Shown in pieces: positions 1 through 10,129 of a stretch of 64,000 nt of DNA. Below the pieces are notes generated by a model. It was not told where the DNA came from and ran no database searches. It worked only from the letters and a program-made list of their open reading frames with translations. A program made the position numbers and the translations under genes. The stretch covers positions 446,212,053 to 446,276,052 of the forward strand of contig CM040118.1 of assembly GCA_022559845.1 (NCBI GenBank), written 5' to 3'. The stretch's first letter is position 1; each line of letters begins with the position of its first letter. Source of the DNA: Amorphophallus konjac. Its lineage: Eukaryota > Streptophyta > Magnoliopsida > Alismatales > Araceae.

Positions 1-63
1 ATCTGGATAAGGCAATTGGGCGGGAAATGTGGTGAGCACGCGCCCTACCTCTATGCTGCTGCC

Positions 64-69
64 TATAAA
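64..69 (+). promoter_or_regulatory. TATA box of Copia LTR
   Basis: TATAAA sits in a G/C-richer context and is followed by a purine-rich leader, as expected for the LTR promoter. The U3/R boundary would lie about 30 bp downstream. Confidence 0.4.
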
Positions 70-449
70 CAAGAAGATTCTCCTTCAAGAGAAGACTGAT
101 CATGAAAAGAGATTTGAAGCAGAGAGAGCAAGAGCCAGCACGATCTAGAAAGAAGAAGAGAGAGAGCTTTGAGAAAAGAGATTTGGGAGAGCTGTTTGAG
201 CGAGTTCTGTCATCAGTCTCCTGGTTCAGAACCGGAGCTGATTTGCTCATTGTTTGAGCTACATTTCCATCTGAGTTTTGATTCTTCGTTTGTTTCTTTT
301 GTTTTCTTCAAAACTCTTGTTCCGTCAAGTTGTGAGTCAGTGGGAGCAGAGGAGGATTCCTCTGGATAGCAAGCTGTAACGCTCAGTGATTTGTAGGGAT
401 TTGTCCCCGAAGCTGTGGATCAGCGGCAAGCTGTAAGTCAGCAGTGAAG

Positions 450-507
450 CCACACTCTGGTTTGAGTGTGGGGTGGATGTAGACCTCTGAATTGAGGTTG
501 AACCACC
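450..507 (+). other. Conserved two-hairpin element in Copia LTR (copy 1)
   Basis: Hairpin 1 pairs CCACACTC (450-457) with GAGTGTGG (464-471). An outer stem pairs GGTGG (472-476) with CCACC (503-507) and encloses hairpin 2, ACCTC (483-487) with GAGGT (494-498). The same layout with different arm sequences appears in two other Copia LTRs in this window (11961-12017 and 32241-32296). That covariation argues for a selected RNA fold in the R/U5 part of the transcript. Confidence 0.6.
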
Positions 508-749
508 TAAAACCTCTGTCTACTGTGCGATTGCTTTGTGACTTGTGTTCATCTTTGCATTTTGTTCATCGTTCAGTAGATGGTTGTTTAGGATCGCATA
601 AGGGCTGATCTACTTGATTTGTTATATTTTGATTGCGATTGAGTGCTTTCAGACCGTCATGTAGTAGCTTGTTTTAATTCCGCACTAGTAGCCGCTGTAG
701 TAAGTTTTATTAGGTGATTGATCTATTCACCCCCCCTCTAGATCACTCT

Positions 750-1230
750 TCAAGTCCTAGGAAGGGCTAAGTAACTCTCAACTTCCTCTATAAGGACAGT
801 AGCTTCAAAGGTTGGGAACACGAAGGTATGTGTTTGAGGATGCCATAACTCCACTAGAGTTGAAATGCTAGGCCAATCTAGGGAGGTTTTCTGAAAATTT
901 TTGGCTAAGACTAAGAGAGGGTGGAGGTGCCATACCCTTAAGATTGAGATAACCTCTAAAGGGAGTTCCTTTATCATGGGAACCACCCACTTTAGGCTGG
1001 AATAGCATCGTGGGCCAGGAAGAAGCTGAAGAAAAGGAAGAAGAAAATAGAGGAAAAGAAGAAAGAAGAAAGGAATGTCATGTGGAATTTAATGCAATTA
1101 ATGAACTTTTGATTTAGCTTACCTCCCTTGAAGGGCTTGTGCTCAGATGATTGGGGATGGAAGTAAGCCACTGCAGCTCCCCATGCTCCTTCCTAGCTAG
1201 CTTTGGCCCGGGGCAGACAACCTCACCCAT
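750..1230 (-). pseudogene. Plant-mobile-domain-like protein fragment, two exons
   Basis: On the minus strand a 36-codon first exon (1230 down to 1123, ATG at 1230, donor G|GTAAGC) is followed by an intron with a pyrimidine-rich end and a CAG acceptor at 1026-1028. The second exon starts at 1025 in the same phase. The second exon contains the PMD/DUF7745-type signature in which a W-x-P-x-T-x-x-F motif (around 840-860) precedes a conserved acidic stretch. The reading frame stops at 750-752, where the Copia LTR begins, so the gene is cut off there. It lies head-to-tail with the larger PMD gene at 1955-4779 on the same strand. It could be another member of the same mobile family or a distal part of a longer locus. 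The assignment to PMD rather than DUF7745 is tentative. Confidence 0.5.
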
Positions 1231-1954
1231 CGTGGTAGCTTCAAAGGTTCTCTTTATGATGATTTGGGTGGTTTTTATGGACTTTTCAAGGCTTAAAGAA
1301 AGTGTTTTTTGTGAACTACGAGTTTTGGGTGTATTCCTAGTTATAGGGCTTTGGTTTTAGTCCTAGTGCATTAGGATTGATGCTAGGAAGCTTGAATTTG
1401 AGTTAGGACCGATCTTAGTGCAGTTTGGGTGCCACTATCCACGGGTTGGGACTCTCACGGAGAGTCCCGCTCGGATTTAACTGAGTCTTCACCCTTGCGG
1501 TCTATCGTGCGACCATTAGGATCCCCTAGCGGTCGTTTAGACGACCGTTTGTTCTCCTTTCACCGCCTTCTCTCTCGCCCTCCTAATGGTCCCAATGCGA
1601 CCGTTTGTCCCTTTTTAGCGGTCTTGCCTAGACCGTTTTCCTACCCTAAGCAGCCCTATTGTGACCGTTTCCCATGTGTTCTCCCCCGAGTCACTCTATC
1701 TTTCCGGTCTTCGTTCCTTCAAGTTTGCTCTCTCTTGCTCTCTCTTTCTCACCTTCTCTCACTCCCTTTGTCAATTTTTGTGGCCGTTGTTGAGTCAGCA
1801 TTAACATCCACACATTTACATTTGCATTGCTAAAAAATCAAAATAAATAATTACAAGAAAAACAAAAAAAAGAGAGATCACATTTTCACTAAATGAAAAA
1901 CCATGTACATGCATGTGTCCATACATAAGAAAGGAGAAAGAGAAAAGTACATCA
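1231..1954. other. Intergenic segment of G, no gene
   Basis: No supported gene. The segment between the two PMD-type genes is pyrimidine-rich on the plus strand near 1690-1770 and A-rich near 1850-1890. It contains the palindrome array at 1497-1672. The open frame at 1429-1833 is only a by-product of that array and the pyrimidine run. Confidence 0.6.
1497..1672. repeat. Phased palindrome array (G type), cluster 1
   Basis: Units start at 1497, 1529, 1586, 1618 and 1650, with steps of 32 bp or near multiples. Each unit has a left arm close to GCGGTC, a variable centre of about 8-10 bp, and a right arm close to GACCGTT. The centres differ from unit to unit, so this is not an ordinary satellite. 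The same unit recurs in the G LTR. Confidence 0.7.
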
Positions 1955-4779
1955 AGCGGGTCCCTCTCCTAGACCACCGTTGTCTCCGGTCCCCTCATGC
2001 CTCTTCCCCGGTGGACCCATAGCCGTGCTCCCCTCCTCGCAGTGGCGTCGCCGCCGCTCGTCCTCCTCGTTCCTCCGCTGGCTGAAAGAATCGGTAAGAT
2101 AATCCCGCTGTCCGCTATGTGTGCCACTTTGTGACGCACTATGAGAGGATCGTCCACCCACCAGCCGGAGTGCTCTCTCCAGCGCTCTGATCTCGGCCCT
2201 CAGCTCTCTCACCTCTAGCCGAGAGTCCGTCGCCTGTGCCGCTCCAGTCCTCAGTCGCTCCACCTCCGCACGGAGATGGACCATCTCTGCTACCTCTAAC
2301 CGGCATCGCTCCGCCTCGCTCAGTGCTGCTGCTAGCTCTCTAGTCTGCATAAGCATTCATCATGGTCAGTCAAGTGCATTCATAAGCATTTAAAGTCAAA
2401 AGGGGAAGTTTGGGTGGTTTTGCTTACCCTCTCTGTAAGAGTGGCCTCGGACTCCTCGGCCCGAGCAACTGCCCGTGCAACGTTGGCATCCCGTTCTACC
2501 CTATCCACCGGTGGCTGGGAAAAAGAAGATGGAGCATCTGGTCCCTGGCTCTGCGCTCCCTCGACCTGCTACATTTAGAAGTCAAGTCAGTCAGTCAGGT
2601 TCATAAGCATTGCATATTAAGTCTAAGGTTAAGTAAAGCTCACCAGAAGCTCCAATGTGCACTGGAACTCATCCCGCTGCTGAATGGTAGAGTGCAGGAG
2701 ACCCTGGAGCTCCACTATTCGTCCCTGGGGGTCTAGCTGCATATAGAAAGTCAAGGCTATTAGTGCATTATAAATCATTAAGGAAGCATAAGTTTAGGGA
2801 GTCGTACCGGTCGTCGGGTACCACGGAAGACCTGGTCTCCATAGCATCTCGCATAGGCCTTCAGGTAGGCCTCATCACTAGTGGCTCAGGTTCGCACTAC
2901 CCGACCTCGCCTCGTCCAGTCATGTATCTGGTCCACCGCTCGGGTGACCCAGTCGATCTTGCTAGTCAGTCCTTGAGAAGATCACCCTACACGCTCTTCC
3001 TCTCGTGTCGGGAACTCCACCTCTGGCTGGTGGACGCCCCTGGTCCTCATCACTAGGTGGTAGTGTAGTGGCTCGATGATGTTCATGCAGTGTAGCCACA
3101 CCTCTCATCCTACGTACGCCTAGGCTACCTCCACCCAAGGCTATCCCTCGTGACCCTCGTCACGGTACGATGTCCAGTGCACCTGAAAGGATAGGTAGTA
3201 GAATCAAGTATCATCATTTAGAAGCATTTAAGTGCATTTAGAAGTCTGGAGTTTCGAGTCTTACCGATGCATAAGGCAATGTGTCGATGTCCTCCTGGAT
3301 CGCCCGCCCTAAGCATCGCAGTGACCCGGTGTCCCATACCGCCATTCATCGCCTTGCAATGGGTACTCGGTCCAGCTGTACCTCCTTCCTTCTCCCTAGG
3401 CTAGGGAGGTACATATAGGTCCATACCTGCATTGTCAAGTGTTAACATATAGCAGTCGTGAGTATAATCATAGTAATTGCATAGGCATTTAAGGTAGAAG
3501 GGTTACCTGAAGCAGAGGTGAGAATCCTCCCAGCATCGTCTGCCAGTCGGTGGTGATGAGGGAGTCGAATAGGAAGGCTAGTGCAGCCGCGCCCCATGCG
3601 TACTCCCCAACTCCGTCTAGGTCCCTTAGTAAAGGGAGGAGCTTGCAGTTCACTCCATCCGCCCTCGTCGCGAAGATCAGCTTCCCGAACATCAACATCA
3701 GGAAGTGGCGTAGGACGATGTCTCCCTCAGGGCCTGGTCCAGCAGCTACCCTCTCTCTGGCTCGGTCTGTCAACCTCCCTAGGTGCTCCTCTGGCAGCTC
3801 TCCCATGGCTATAGCTGCTTCTCTCAGTCCCAGGCTCTCTTGGAGGGTCGCTCGCGCCAGCATGGACGAGTGGTGTCCCGGCCTCGTCAGCTCTAACCCT
3901 AGAAGCTCTTGCGCCAACACCCGATAGTCGGCGTATGTCCTCCCCGTCAATGGCGCTCCGTGAACTCTCAATCCGGTGATCCGTGCCACGTCCTCTAGCG
4001 TGGGGATCATATGACCCCACGGGAACAAGAACGCCTTGCTGACTGGATCCCACCGATCGTGGAGAGCGTAGAGTAGGGCTGTGTCTAGCCTCATCACCTC
4101 TATCCCGGGGAATTCCATGAATCCCATCGTAGCCAGTCTCTCTCTATGGAAATCCGGTAGCGCCAGGTACACTGCTCAGACCTACAACCACGATATCCTC
4201 GTCCGTCGCTTTCCCTACATGCATTTAACAGTAAATGTCAGTCATCCATATAGTTTAATATGTCATGCATTACATTGAATTTAAAAGAAAATCACCCTCA
4301 GAACCCTAACAGTCAGCCCTTGACCGTTTGATTGGCCTTAGCGCTCTGGTTTAGACCGTCTGGCACCCTAACGGTCGCTGGAACGACCTCTAGGCACTCG
4401 CCGTAGCGGCAGTGATCTCCCCGTTTCCCAAGCTCTGGAAATGGCCCTAAAGGCCTCTACATGACTTTTATGGGTTCCCAAACCCATTCCCTTCCTATTC
4501 CCTCATGCATGATCTAGAAAATTAAAAATTAGGTTTTTAAGGGTTTTGGCCTACCTCGGACGAGGGGTTTCCGGGCACCACCTCAGGTGTTTCCTTAGCC
4601 GTGTGCACTTTATCATCGTCTCTAGCTCCTCCCTCAGGTGCAGCAGCTGCCGTAGAAGGCTCCTCGGCTTCGGTTTGAGCCGGCGTCGCTTCCTCCTCCG
4701 TTCGGTTCGCCGGAACCACGAGCTCGTTCTCCCTAGCCATGCGACGTTGGAAGCGCCGTATCGCTCTTTTCTTCACCAT
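1955..4779 (-). pseudogene. Plant mobile domain (MAIN-like) gene, seven exons, decayed
   Basis: Exons can be traced on the minus strand by AG/GT borders: 4779-4555, about 4172-3507, 3426-3265, 3182-2808, 2736-2644, 2568-2428 and 2344-1955 (stop). Exon 1 gives a basic N-terminus and an acidic, alanine/proline-rich linker. Exons 2-4 give the plant mobile domain (W-D-P followed by F-x-F-P-W-G-H and T-L-E-D-V-A at about 4020-3970, then a W-T-x-Y-x-L-P-S motif in exon 3). Exons 5-7 give a coiled-coil C-terminus rich in E, R and L. The frame is kept across exons 3 and 4 without indels. One stop in exon 3 and several in exon 4 are each explained by CGA-to-TGA, CAG-to-TAG or TGG-to-TGA change. PMD proteins such as MAIN and MAIL1 act in gene silencing and genome stability, and transposon-borne relatives exist. 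Here it is probably a dead extra ORF of element G. A solo LTR sits exactly at the start codon. Confidence 0.75.
4308..4392. repeat. Phased palindrome array inside PMD intron 1
   Basis: Three imperfect units start at 4308, 4341 and 4371 (steps 33 and 30 bp), with CAGTC/GACCG, GCGCTC/GACCGTC-like and ACGGTC/GACC arms. It is a weaker copy of the G-type array, but the step matches. Confidence 0.5.
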
Positions 4780-4783
4780 CCTT

Positions 4784-6853
4784 TGATGGGAATCGACACC
4801 GAGCATGTACTTTTTCTTTTACATTTATGTCCTTTTAGTTTGTGTTTATATCCTTGGGAAAGTATGTACGCAAATGTAAGGCTTTATAAGCCAATGAGTC
4901 ATTCCCATGGATTGTGTGGGTTTTTGTGCAATTGTGTAGTAGGGCCAGCTAGGGGGCCCTCACCCCTTTCCCATTGGTCCACCTAGACCATGTGGGGCTG
5001 GTCAACCATCCTAGGTGGCCATCAAGAAGGTTGGAATGCCAATTGACCACATGGGAGACAAGTGGTTCAATTTGTCCAAGGTAGGCCACCTAATTTTCCA
5101 ACCCCATTAACCTTGGTCAAGGGGGCGCCCCTCTCCCCTATTATTTTATTATTTTTGGTGTGTTAATCACACTTAATCCCAGCCATCCAATCTCCATCCC
5201 TAGATCCAAGGGTGTAGAATGGGTTTGATACATGGCATATAAAAGGTTGTATTTTCCATTTGTTAGCATTAATGAAGAGAAAATTGTTGAAAAATCAAGA
5301 GTGATTCTTGAGCCCCTCCCCTCTCCCCTGGTGTTCATATCCTCCAACCTCCAATTCTAGAGTGGTTTCTACCTCCTATCCCCTCCCCTCTATCTCCGGT
5401 GATCATCTGTGCCGCCGCCGCCGCCGTTCGTGCCGTCTTCGAGCCGCCGCGAATCCATCTTCGGTTTTCTATCCTGCTGGACAGAGGTGTCTTCCCAAAA
5501 TTCCTGATACCAGCCACGGCCTCTTCGTGATTTGTAATTTTTATGGTGTGTTCCTATCTTCCATCCCATCATCCAAAAAAACATTTAGGTCAAAAATCCT
5601 TTGTTTGATATTTTTGCAATTTCGGTCTTCAATCACTCCCAGATCTGTCCTGTCTCTGTCTACAGTGACAGTAGCTCTGAGTTTCCCATCTCCGACCTTC
5701 TTTTTGGGGCTCCCCATTTTATTGAGAGTTCTGTTCATCATCCCCTACATCCATCATTTTTTTTGATTTTTGATCCACCCTCTATCCATTTTTCAAAATT
5801 CGTGTTCTATCTCTGCTACAGTGCTTTCAGCCAAATTCCAGATCCGACCACCTTCCAGTTCAAAAATCAGAAAAAATCACAACCACCTCCAAACCTTTCA
5901 TAAAAACTATGTCCATTTTTCTAGCTTGATTTCCTACAACTTTTCTGAAGACCACCACTTCAGATTCGGACGTTCACATATCGATCAAAGGCAGTTCTCA
6001 AACAAGTTCTCTGCAGATCTGAGAATCCGGTCACTATACAACAGCAACTCAAAAATTCATTAAGGCCAAGATCCGTGTAGATCTAGACCAGATCTCCAGG
6101 CCTAGATTGAAGGATTTGAAGTTAGATTTCCAAAGGCTCCAGTTTCGTGTCAATCCGACATCGAGGCTGATCGCCGCGTCCGTTCTCGCCGGGACGCGCG
6201 CTGAAACCCAGAAGCTGCAGATCCGTGGCCGGTTGTTCCGACCGGTGCCGATCGGAGCCGCCCGGCCTCCGGCCGGTGAACCAGCGCGCCTCCACTCCAG
6301 GGAGCGCCCTTCCAGGCAATCTCCACTACAGCGGTGCCATCGGGTCCCACACGGCCCCTCCGGACAGCACGTGGCCCCCACCATCACTAGTTTGGGTGTT
6401 GCCGAATCAACGCGAGAAGCCGCCCGTCAACCCGAATTCGATCCTCCCGGACCCCATTGTGTAGCCCTTTACCTCCCTGCGTGGAGTGGGCAGCGACTTG
6501 TATTGCTGTAATATTGTGTAGTATTGTTCCGGGAGTACGAGTTTCGGCCGGGACCGTCTTCCCCACGCCGAGCGCGTGGAGGTATCGTATTCGCTCCTTG
6601 CTTGGCATTTCACTTATTTTCATATATGCTTTATATGCCGCTGCTAGAGAGCATATTTTAGGACATAGCTTGCTATATATTTTCATATCACCGTTGCTGC
6701 GAGAGAGAGCGTGACCGTCCCGTGACCCGATCTGGGCACACGAGAGAGCCGACCACCCTAGCTCACTGCCGGTTTCTCAACCGTGCACGTCCGACGCTTC
6801 CCTCATTAAGGGACAATCGTGAGCTTGTCGTGTCCGTGTCTCGTCCCGCATCA
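4784..6853 (+). mobile_element. Solo LTR 'J' of the E2 family
   Basis: The 2070-bp unit starts TGATGGGAATCGACACC and ends CGTCCCGCATCA, and is flanked on both sides by the TSD tcctt (4779-4783 and 6854-6858). It aligns with the E2 LTR (28315-30430) over several blocks. One block around 6460-6590 is the segment reading 'cctgcgtggagtggg' followed by 'gtcttccccacgcc'. The final 'ccgcatca' is shared too. There is no internal region, so it is a solo LTR left by LTR-LTR recombination. It is noticeably more diverged from the E2 LTRs than they are from each other. It lands immediately upstream of the PMD coding sequence. Confidence 0.85.
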
Positions 6854-6858
6854 TCCTT

Positions 6859-8152
6859 GCGTGTGGGTTTGGAAATAGCTAGGAGCTCATCATCGGTGGT
6901 AGTGGGTTGACGGTGGTGATCGTCGGCGGTGAGGTTTTTTGGTGAGGTTTGAATGAGAATGAGAATGGAGTGGGAAGCTTTCGAACGGTCACCCACGGTT
7001 TTTGAAATTACCCAGCACCTTGCAATCGTGCGATGGATCGTTAGGGTGTCCTTGGCGGTCCTCCATGGGCCGTTTTTCCTCAGGGTCACGCCCGTTGGAG
7101 AATGTGAACTGCCTAAAGAGTAGCGGTCTATCGCTGGACCGTTATGCTTCCCCTTGCAGTCTTTACATGACCGTTTTTATGCTATTATGATTGAATGATG
7201 ATACATTTGCTCATGTGTGGCCTTTGCCTTATTTGATGTATCATGCTTATTTTCTTTGGCTTTATTATTGATGGCTAACCCCTTTAATTGTCAAAATTTA
7301 TGAGCGCCATCGCATCACGTTGCTTCTCGCCAGGCAGGTAAGTCAGGTAACTATTTTTATCCTAAGTCCTTTAATGCATTACTATATGATATCTATGATA
7401 TATTATCTCGAGAACCGGCTGGTCATTCATGTGTTCTGAGATCTGATGTTCCCCTTTAACAAAAACGATGATGATCTAAGTGCACATGTTTAATCGTTAG
7501 ATAGGCCGTTAGGTTGGAAGGATTGGGGGACGATGGTTCTATCTTGCACGCCGTGGTTGCAGATAGTGTCTTGACCCTGATTTGTCCGGTCTAGCAATAC
7601 TATTCTCAAGTATCTTGATATTTTATGGTTTCTTTGCATTTGTTTTGATGATTTCTTTTCTTTTTAGCCCAGCACACATCATACACATCTTTGAGCATTC
7701 ATGTGCCCTGGTCTGTCTGAGGTGTCTCAATAAGGGTGGATAACTATATTCATGGTTTTGGGTAAGGAGTCATTCCACTATGAGTTGGAAGGTTTCCTCC
7801 GATCTATTTGCTCGGTTTGGTTAGCTGAGGATTCTTGTCTGGAGTTTAGTTGCTCATCTTTTTACTTTTTCGCTTGCTCCGATCGCCTGTCAACTGTGCG
7901 TTCCAGTGATGAGGTTGGTCGTGTTTTATTTTCCTTAGTTGTTAGTTTCTCCAGGTATGCGTCATTTAGTTTGGCCGCTCCTTGTGGTTAGTTCGAAGTT
8001 TTCCGGAAGATTCCTATCGCTTATTGGTTAGGGATGGGTGTCCTTTACCTTAACGCTCGCTTTTCTGTCCGCTTCGCTTCGTTTCCGCTTCATCTCCATG
8101 TTCCATTTCACTTTCGCTTCACCTCCGCTCGCTCCCCTGCAAAGATGACGTT
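6859..8152. other. Non-coding 3' internal region of G
   Basis: No gene is supported here. The first part (6859 to about 7100) would be the 5' leader or promoter region of the antisense PMD gene. The rest leads to the purine tract. A palindrome cluster lies at 7022-7178. The short ORFs at 7752-7991 and elsewhere show no family signature. Confidence 0.55.
7022..7178. repeat. Phased palindrome array (G type), upstream of the PMD gene
   Basis: Units begin at 7022, 7055, about 7088, 7123 and 7156, with a step of about 33 bp. The left arms are GCAATC, GCGGTC, GGGTCAC, GCGGTC and GCAGTC. The right arms are close to GATCGTT, GGCCGTT or GACCGTT. The cluster lies just upstream of PMD exon 1 on the minus strand. 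Confidence 0.65.
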
Positions 8153-8165
8153 AAGGAGGGGCATC
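8153..8165 (+). promoter_or_regulatory. Polypurine tract of G
   Basis: AAGGAGGGGCATC lies directly before the TGTTGACACC start of the LTR. This is the usual plus-strand priming layout of Ty3 elements and fixes the orientation of G. Confidence 0.75.
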
Positions 8166-8418
8166 TGTTGACACCCGTTTTATGACCAATGAGTTGGGCC
8201 ATCTCCTTATCTTATTTTATGATGTCCCGGGTTGTTCACAGGTTATTGGGTCATTTTTGGGCTTATTTTATGGGTTCTCTCCTTGGTTGGGCCTAGTTCT
8301 TTCTATTTTCTCGTCATTTTGAGCTTATTGGGCCTAGATAAGGGCTGATGAGGATTATTTTATAGATTAACTCAGAGATTTATTTATCTTTATCTCTTTT
8401 GCCACATTTATTAGCCTA

Positions 8419-9400
8419 GCGGTCTATCGTGCGACCGTTAATGGACGTTGGTGGTCCTTTGCTAGACTGCTAGGCAGGCAGAGAGTCCCGTTTGGTTTCC
8501 TTGGTCTTATCTCTTTGTGATCGGCTGGGCCTTGCGGTCTATCGGTCGACCATTTTCCAAGCCTTGCAGTCTATCACAAGACCATTAGGTGAGACAGAGA
8601 GTCCTGCTCTGTCTGATCTTCCTCTCTCCGACTGTGGTCGAAATAGAGTCCTTAGTTCGGTGTTTTCTCTCTAAGTATTGATCCTCAGAAGCTTTTGTTT
8701 GTTTCTATGGACTCTTGGGAGTATTATCTTCAAGATTTATCTAAGTTCAGCCCTATTTTCATGCTATTATCCCTCCAACTCTACCTAAGATTTTGGGGGT
8801 CTATAAATAGAACCCTTCACTTCATGGCTTGAAGAGGAGATTTCTGGAGCTTACGTCGAAGTGCTGCCGCATCCTGGAGCGAGTACCAACCAGGGAGAGC
8901 TTGTGTCTATCTCCTAGGGTCGTCTGGTCCAGGGAGTAGCCGATTTCTTTTAAGTTTTTGTGTCTTTTCTTCTTTTAGTCTTTGTCTTCTTTGCATCATC
9001 GTAGCATCAATTCTCCTTCTTCCTCCACGTTCTTCTGCACTCACATCACGTTTTTAAACATCCTCCTACTGTTTTCACACCCCACAAGGGTTAAAAAACC
9101 ACCAACCCCTAGGTATTCCCCCTTCTTTTTCATGCATACTAGTTTCATTGCTTTATAGATACTACACTTTTCCAGGGCTAATTGGGTTGTTTCTTCTTGT
9201 GTCTACACTCTTTCGCAGGTTTACAAAGCTCATCACACGAGGCCCAACTCTTCTGGCCGGCCAGGAGGGGTGGAGATTCAAGTTCCACATCATACTTTTC
9301 TGGGTGCGCTTAGCGGCCGTCGCCAGACCATTTGGATTGCCTTGCGATCTATCGGTCGACCATTTTTCTTCGCCTTGCGGTCGCATCAGGACCATTTTCA
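8419..9400. repeat. Palindrome units in the G LTR
   Basis: Units start at 8419; 8534 and 8566 (step 32); and 9313, 9344 and 9377 (steps 31 and 33). The arms are GCGGTC or GCAGTC on the left and GACCATT or GACCGTT on the right. They occur both upstream and downstream of the TATA box at 8812. Confidence 0.65.
8812..8819 (+). promoter_or_regulatory. TATA box of the G LTR
   Basis: TATAAATA in the context CTATAAATAGAACCC matches the plant LTR promoter consensus. Transcription would start about 30 bp downstream. Confidence 0.65.
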
Positions 9401-10066
9401 CATCTGCACCCGGTTCTCTCTCCCGCGGGCGAGTGTGCTTCACTCGGCTTCTTTCCAAGGTACGTGGTGTAGTTTTGCTGCATTGCTTACTTTGGTGGCG
9501 ATCACATCTTTTTCTTTGGGTATTTGTCATCATATTCCTCCATCTTCTCTTTATTTCCTTTGCTTTTTAGTTGCTCTACATCTACGGTGTGTGTTTGCTT
9601 TACTCCTTTCTTTGCTCCACGCCCACGGCGTGTGTTTGGTCCCTTCTATTGCTTTTCTTTGCACTACTGAGATGACATGCCCACATGCTTATTTGATGTT
9701 ATTGCTTTCTTGAGTTATCACATATCACACCTCCATATCTCGCACATTTCATCACACCACTTCACATTTAAAATATCAACACTTGCGAGATCGTATGGGA
9801 GCAGGCGACAGCAGCACCATGGGCAGCGGCCCCCCTCCTGTGAACAGATGGCCACATACGTGCTGACAAGGTATTCATGCAGTGTGCATAAAGATGGCAG
9901 GGTGAGCCAGGCATGTTGGCAGATGGCAGGGCCGCAGGCGAACAACTTCAGGCAATAGCAGTGGGCATGCTCCGGGCAGGCGACAACGCAGGCCAGATGG
10001 TGCAGACGGTTGGTTGGAAAGGCGCGTGCATGGTGGCAGGGCTCTCCCATGCACAGTAGGCAGCAG

Positions 10067-10129
10067 AGCTTCATCAACGACATCTTCGAGAAGCTCACCC
10101 AGGAAGCCTCCCGCCTCACTCGCTACGAC
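10067..10129 (+). pseudogene. Histone H2B fragment inside the A 5' LTR
   Basis: Twenty-one in-frame codons starting AGC TTC ATC AAC translate as S-F-I-N-D-I-F-E-K-L-T-Q-E-A-S-R-L-T-R-Y-D. This matches the alpha-2 helix region of plant histone H2B (normally N-S-F-[IV]-N-D-I-F-E-[KR]). Preceding codons weakly resemble the alpha-1/alpha-2 junction, and similarity stops sharply after R-Y. The codons are G/C-ending, like histone genes and unlike the surrounding DNA. The same fragment is present in the 3' LTR (57644-57706), so it was captured before this copy inserted. It is too short to make a histone. Confidence 0.8.

Larger units (their letters stand above)
1..752 (+). repeat. Copia LTR remnant, right part (left end off window)
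   Basis: This stretch has the layout of the downstream part of a SIRE/Angela-type Copia LTR. It holds a TATA box near 64, a structured segment at 450-507, and a 3' tail with the pyrimidine run and 'ctctagatc' motif seen at the end of the Copia LTR at 10400-12251. No tRNA-Met primer site follows, so this is a solo or truncated LTR. The exact right end (about 750-760) is uncertain. I place it at the CA before the coding homology of the neighbouring PMD-type fragment resumes. The short ORF at 169-369 inside it looks like chance. Confidence 0.65.
753..9781 (+). mobile_element. Ty3-type LTR element 'G' with antisense PMD gene (left end off window)
   Basis: The right end is a 3' LTR (8166-9781) preceded by a purine tract, which sets the element on the plus strand. 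The upstream region carries the PMD gene in antisense orientation. It also has the same family of about 32-bp spaced palindromes that occurs in the LTR, which ties the parts together. No gag or pol is recognisable in the visible part. Some Ty3 lineages are known to carry extra antisense ORFs, and PMD is known from both Ty3 and Mutator-like elements. The element interrupts the 5' LTR of A at 9781/9782. Its own 5' LTR and the matching TSD are outside the window, so membership of everything between 753 and 8165 is inferred. Confidence 0.5.
8166..9781 (+). repeat. 3' LTR of G (1616 bp)
   Basis: The LTR begins TGTTGACACCC and ends ATATCAACA, giving the TGTTGA/TCAACA terminal inverted repeat. It follows a purine tract and is followed without a gap by sequence of the A LTR. 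Position 9782 corresponds to 28044 in the other A LTR, so the right boundary is secure. It contains a TATA box at 8812 and G-type palindromes at 8419, 8534, 8566, 9313, 9344 and 9377. Open frames inside it (for example 9148-9570) are not supported as genes. Confidence 0.8.

Noticed and set aside
1429..1833. 134-codon ORF
   Set aside because: It runs through the palindrome array and a pyrimidine-rich tract. Its composition (S, L, R, P) follows the repeat, and no domain or splice context supports it.
3550..3927. Plus-strand ORFs opposite the PMD exon
   Set aside because: They are shadows of the minus-strand PMD exon 2, which has domain motifs and splice borders.
1955..4779. PMD gene as cargo of a Mutator-like element rather than element G
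   Set aside because: PMD does occur in Mutator-like elements, but I see no long terminal inverted repeats or 9-bp duplication around it, and the shared palindrome units link it to G. The alternative is not excluded, because the left end of G is off the window.
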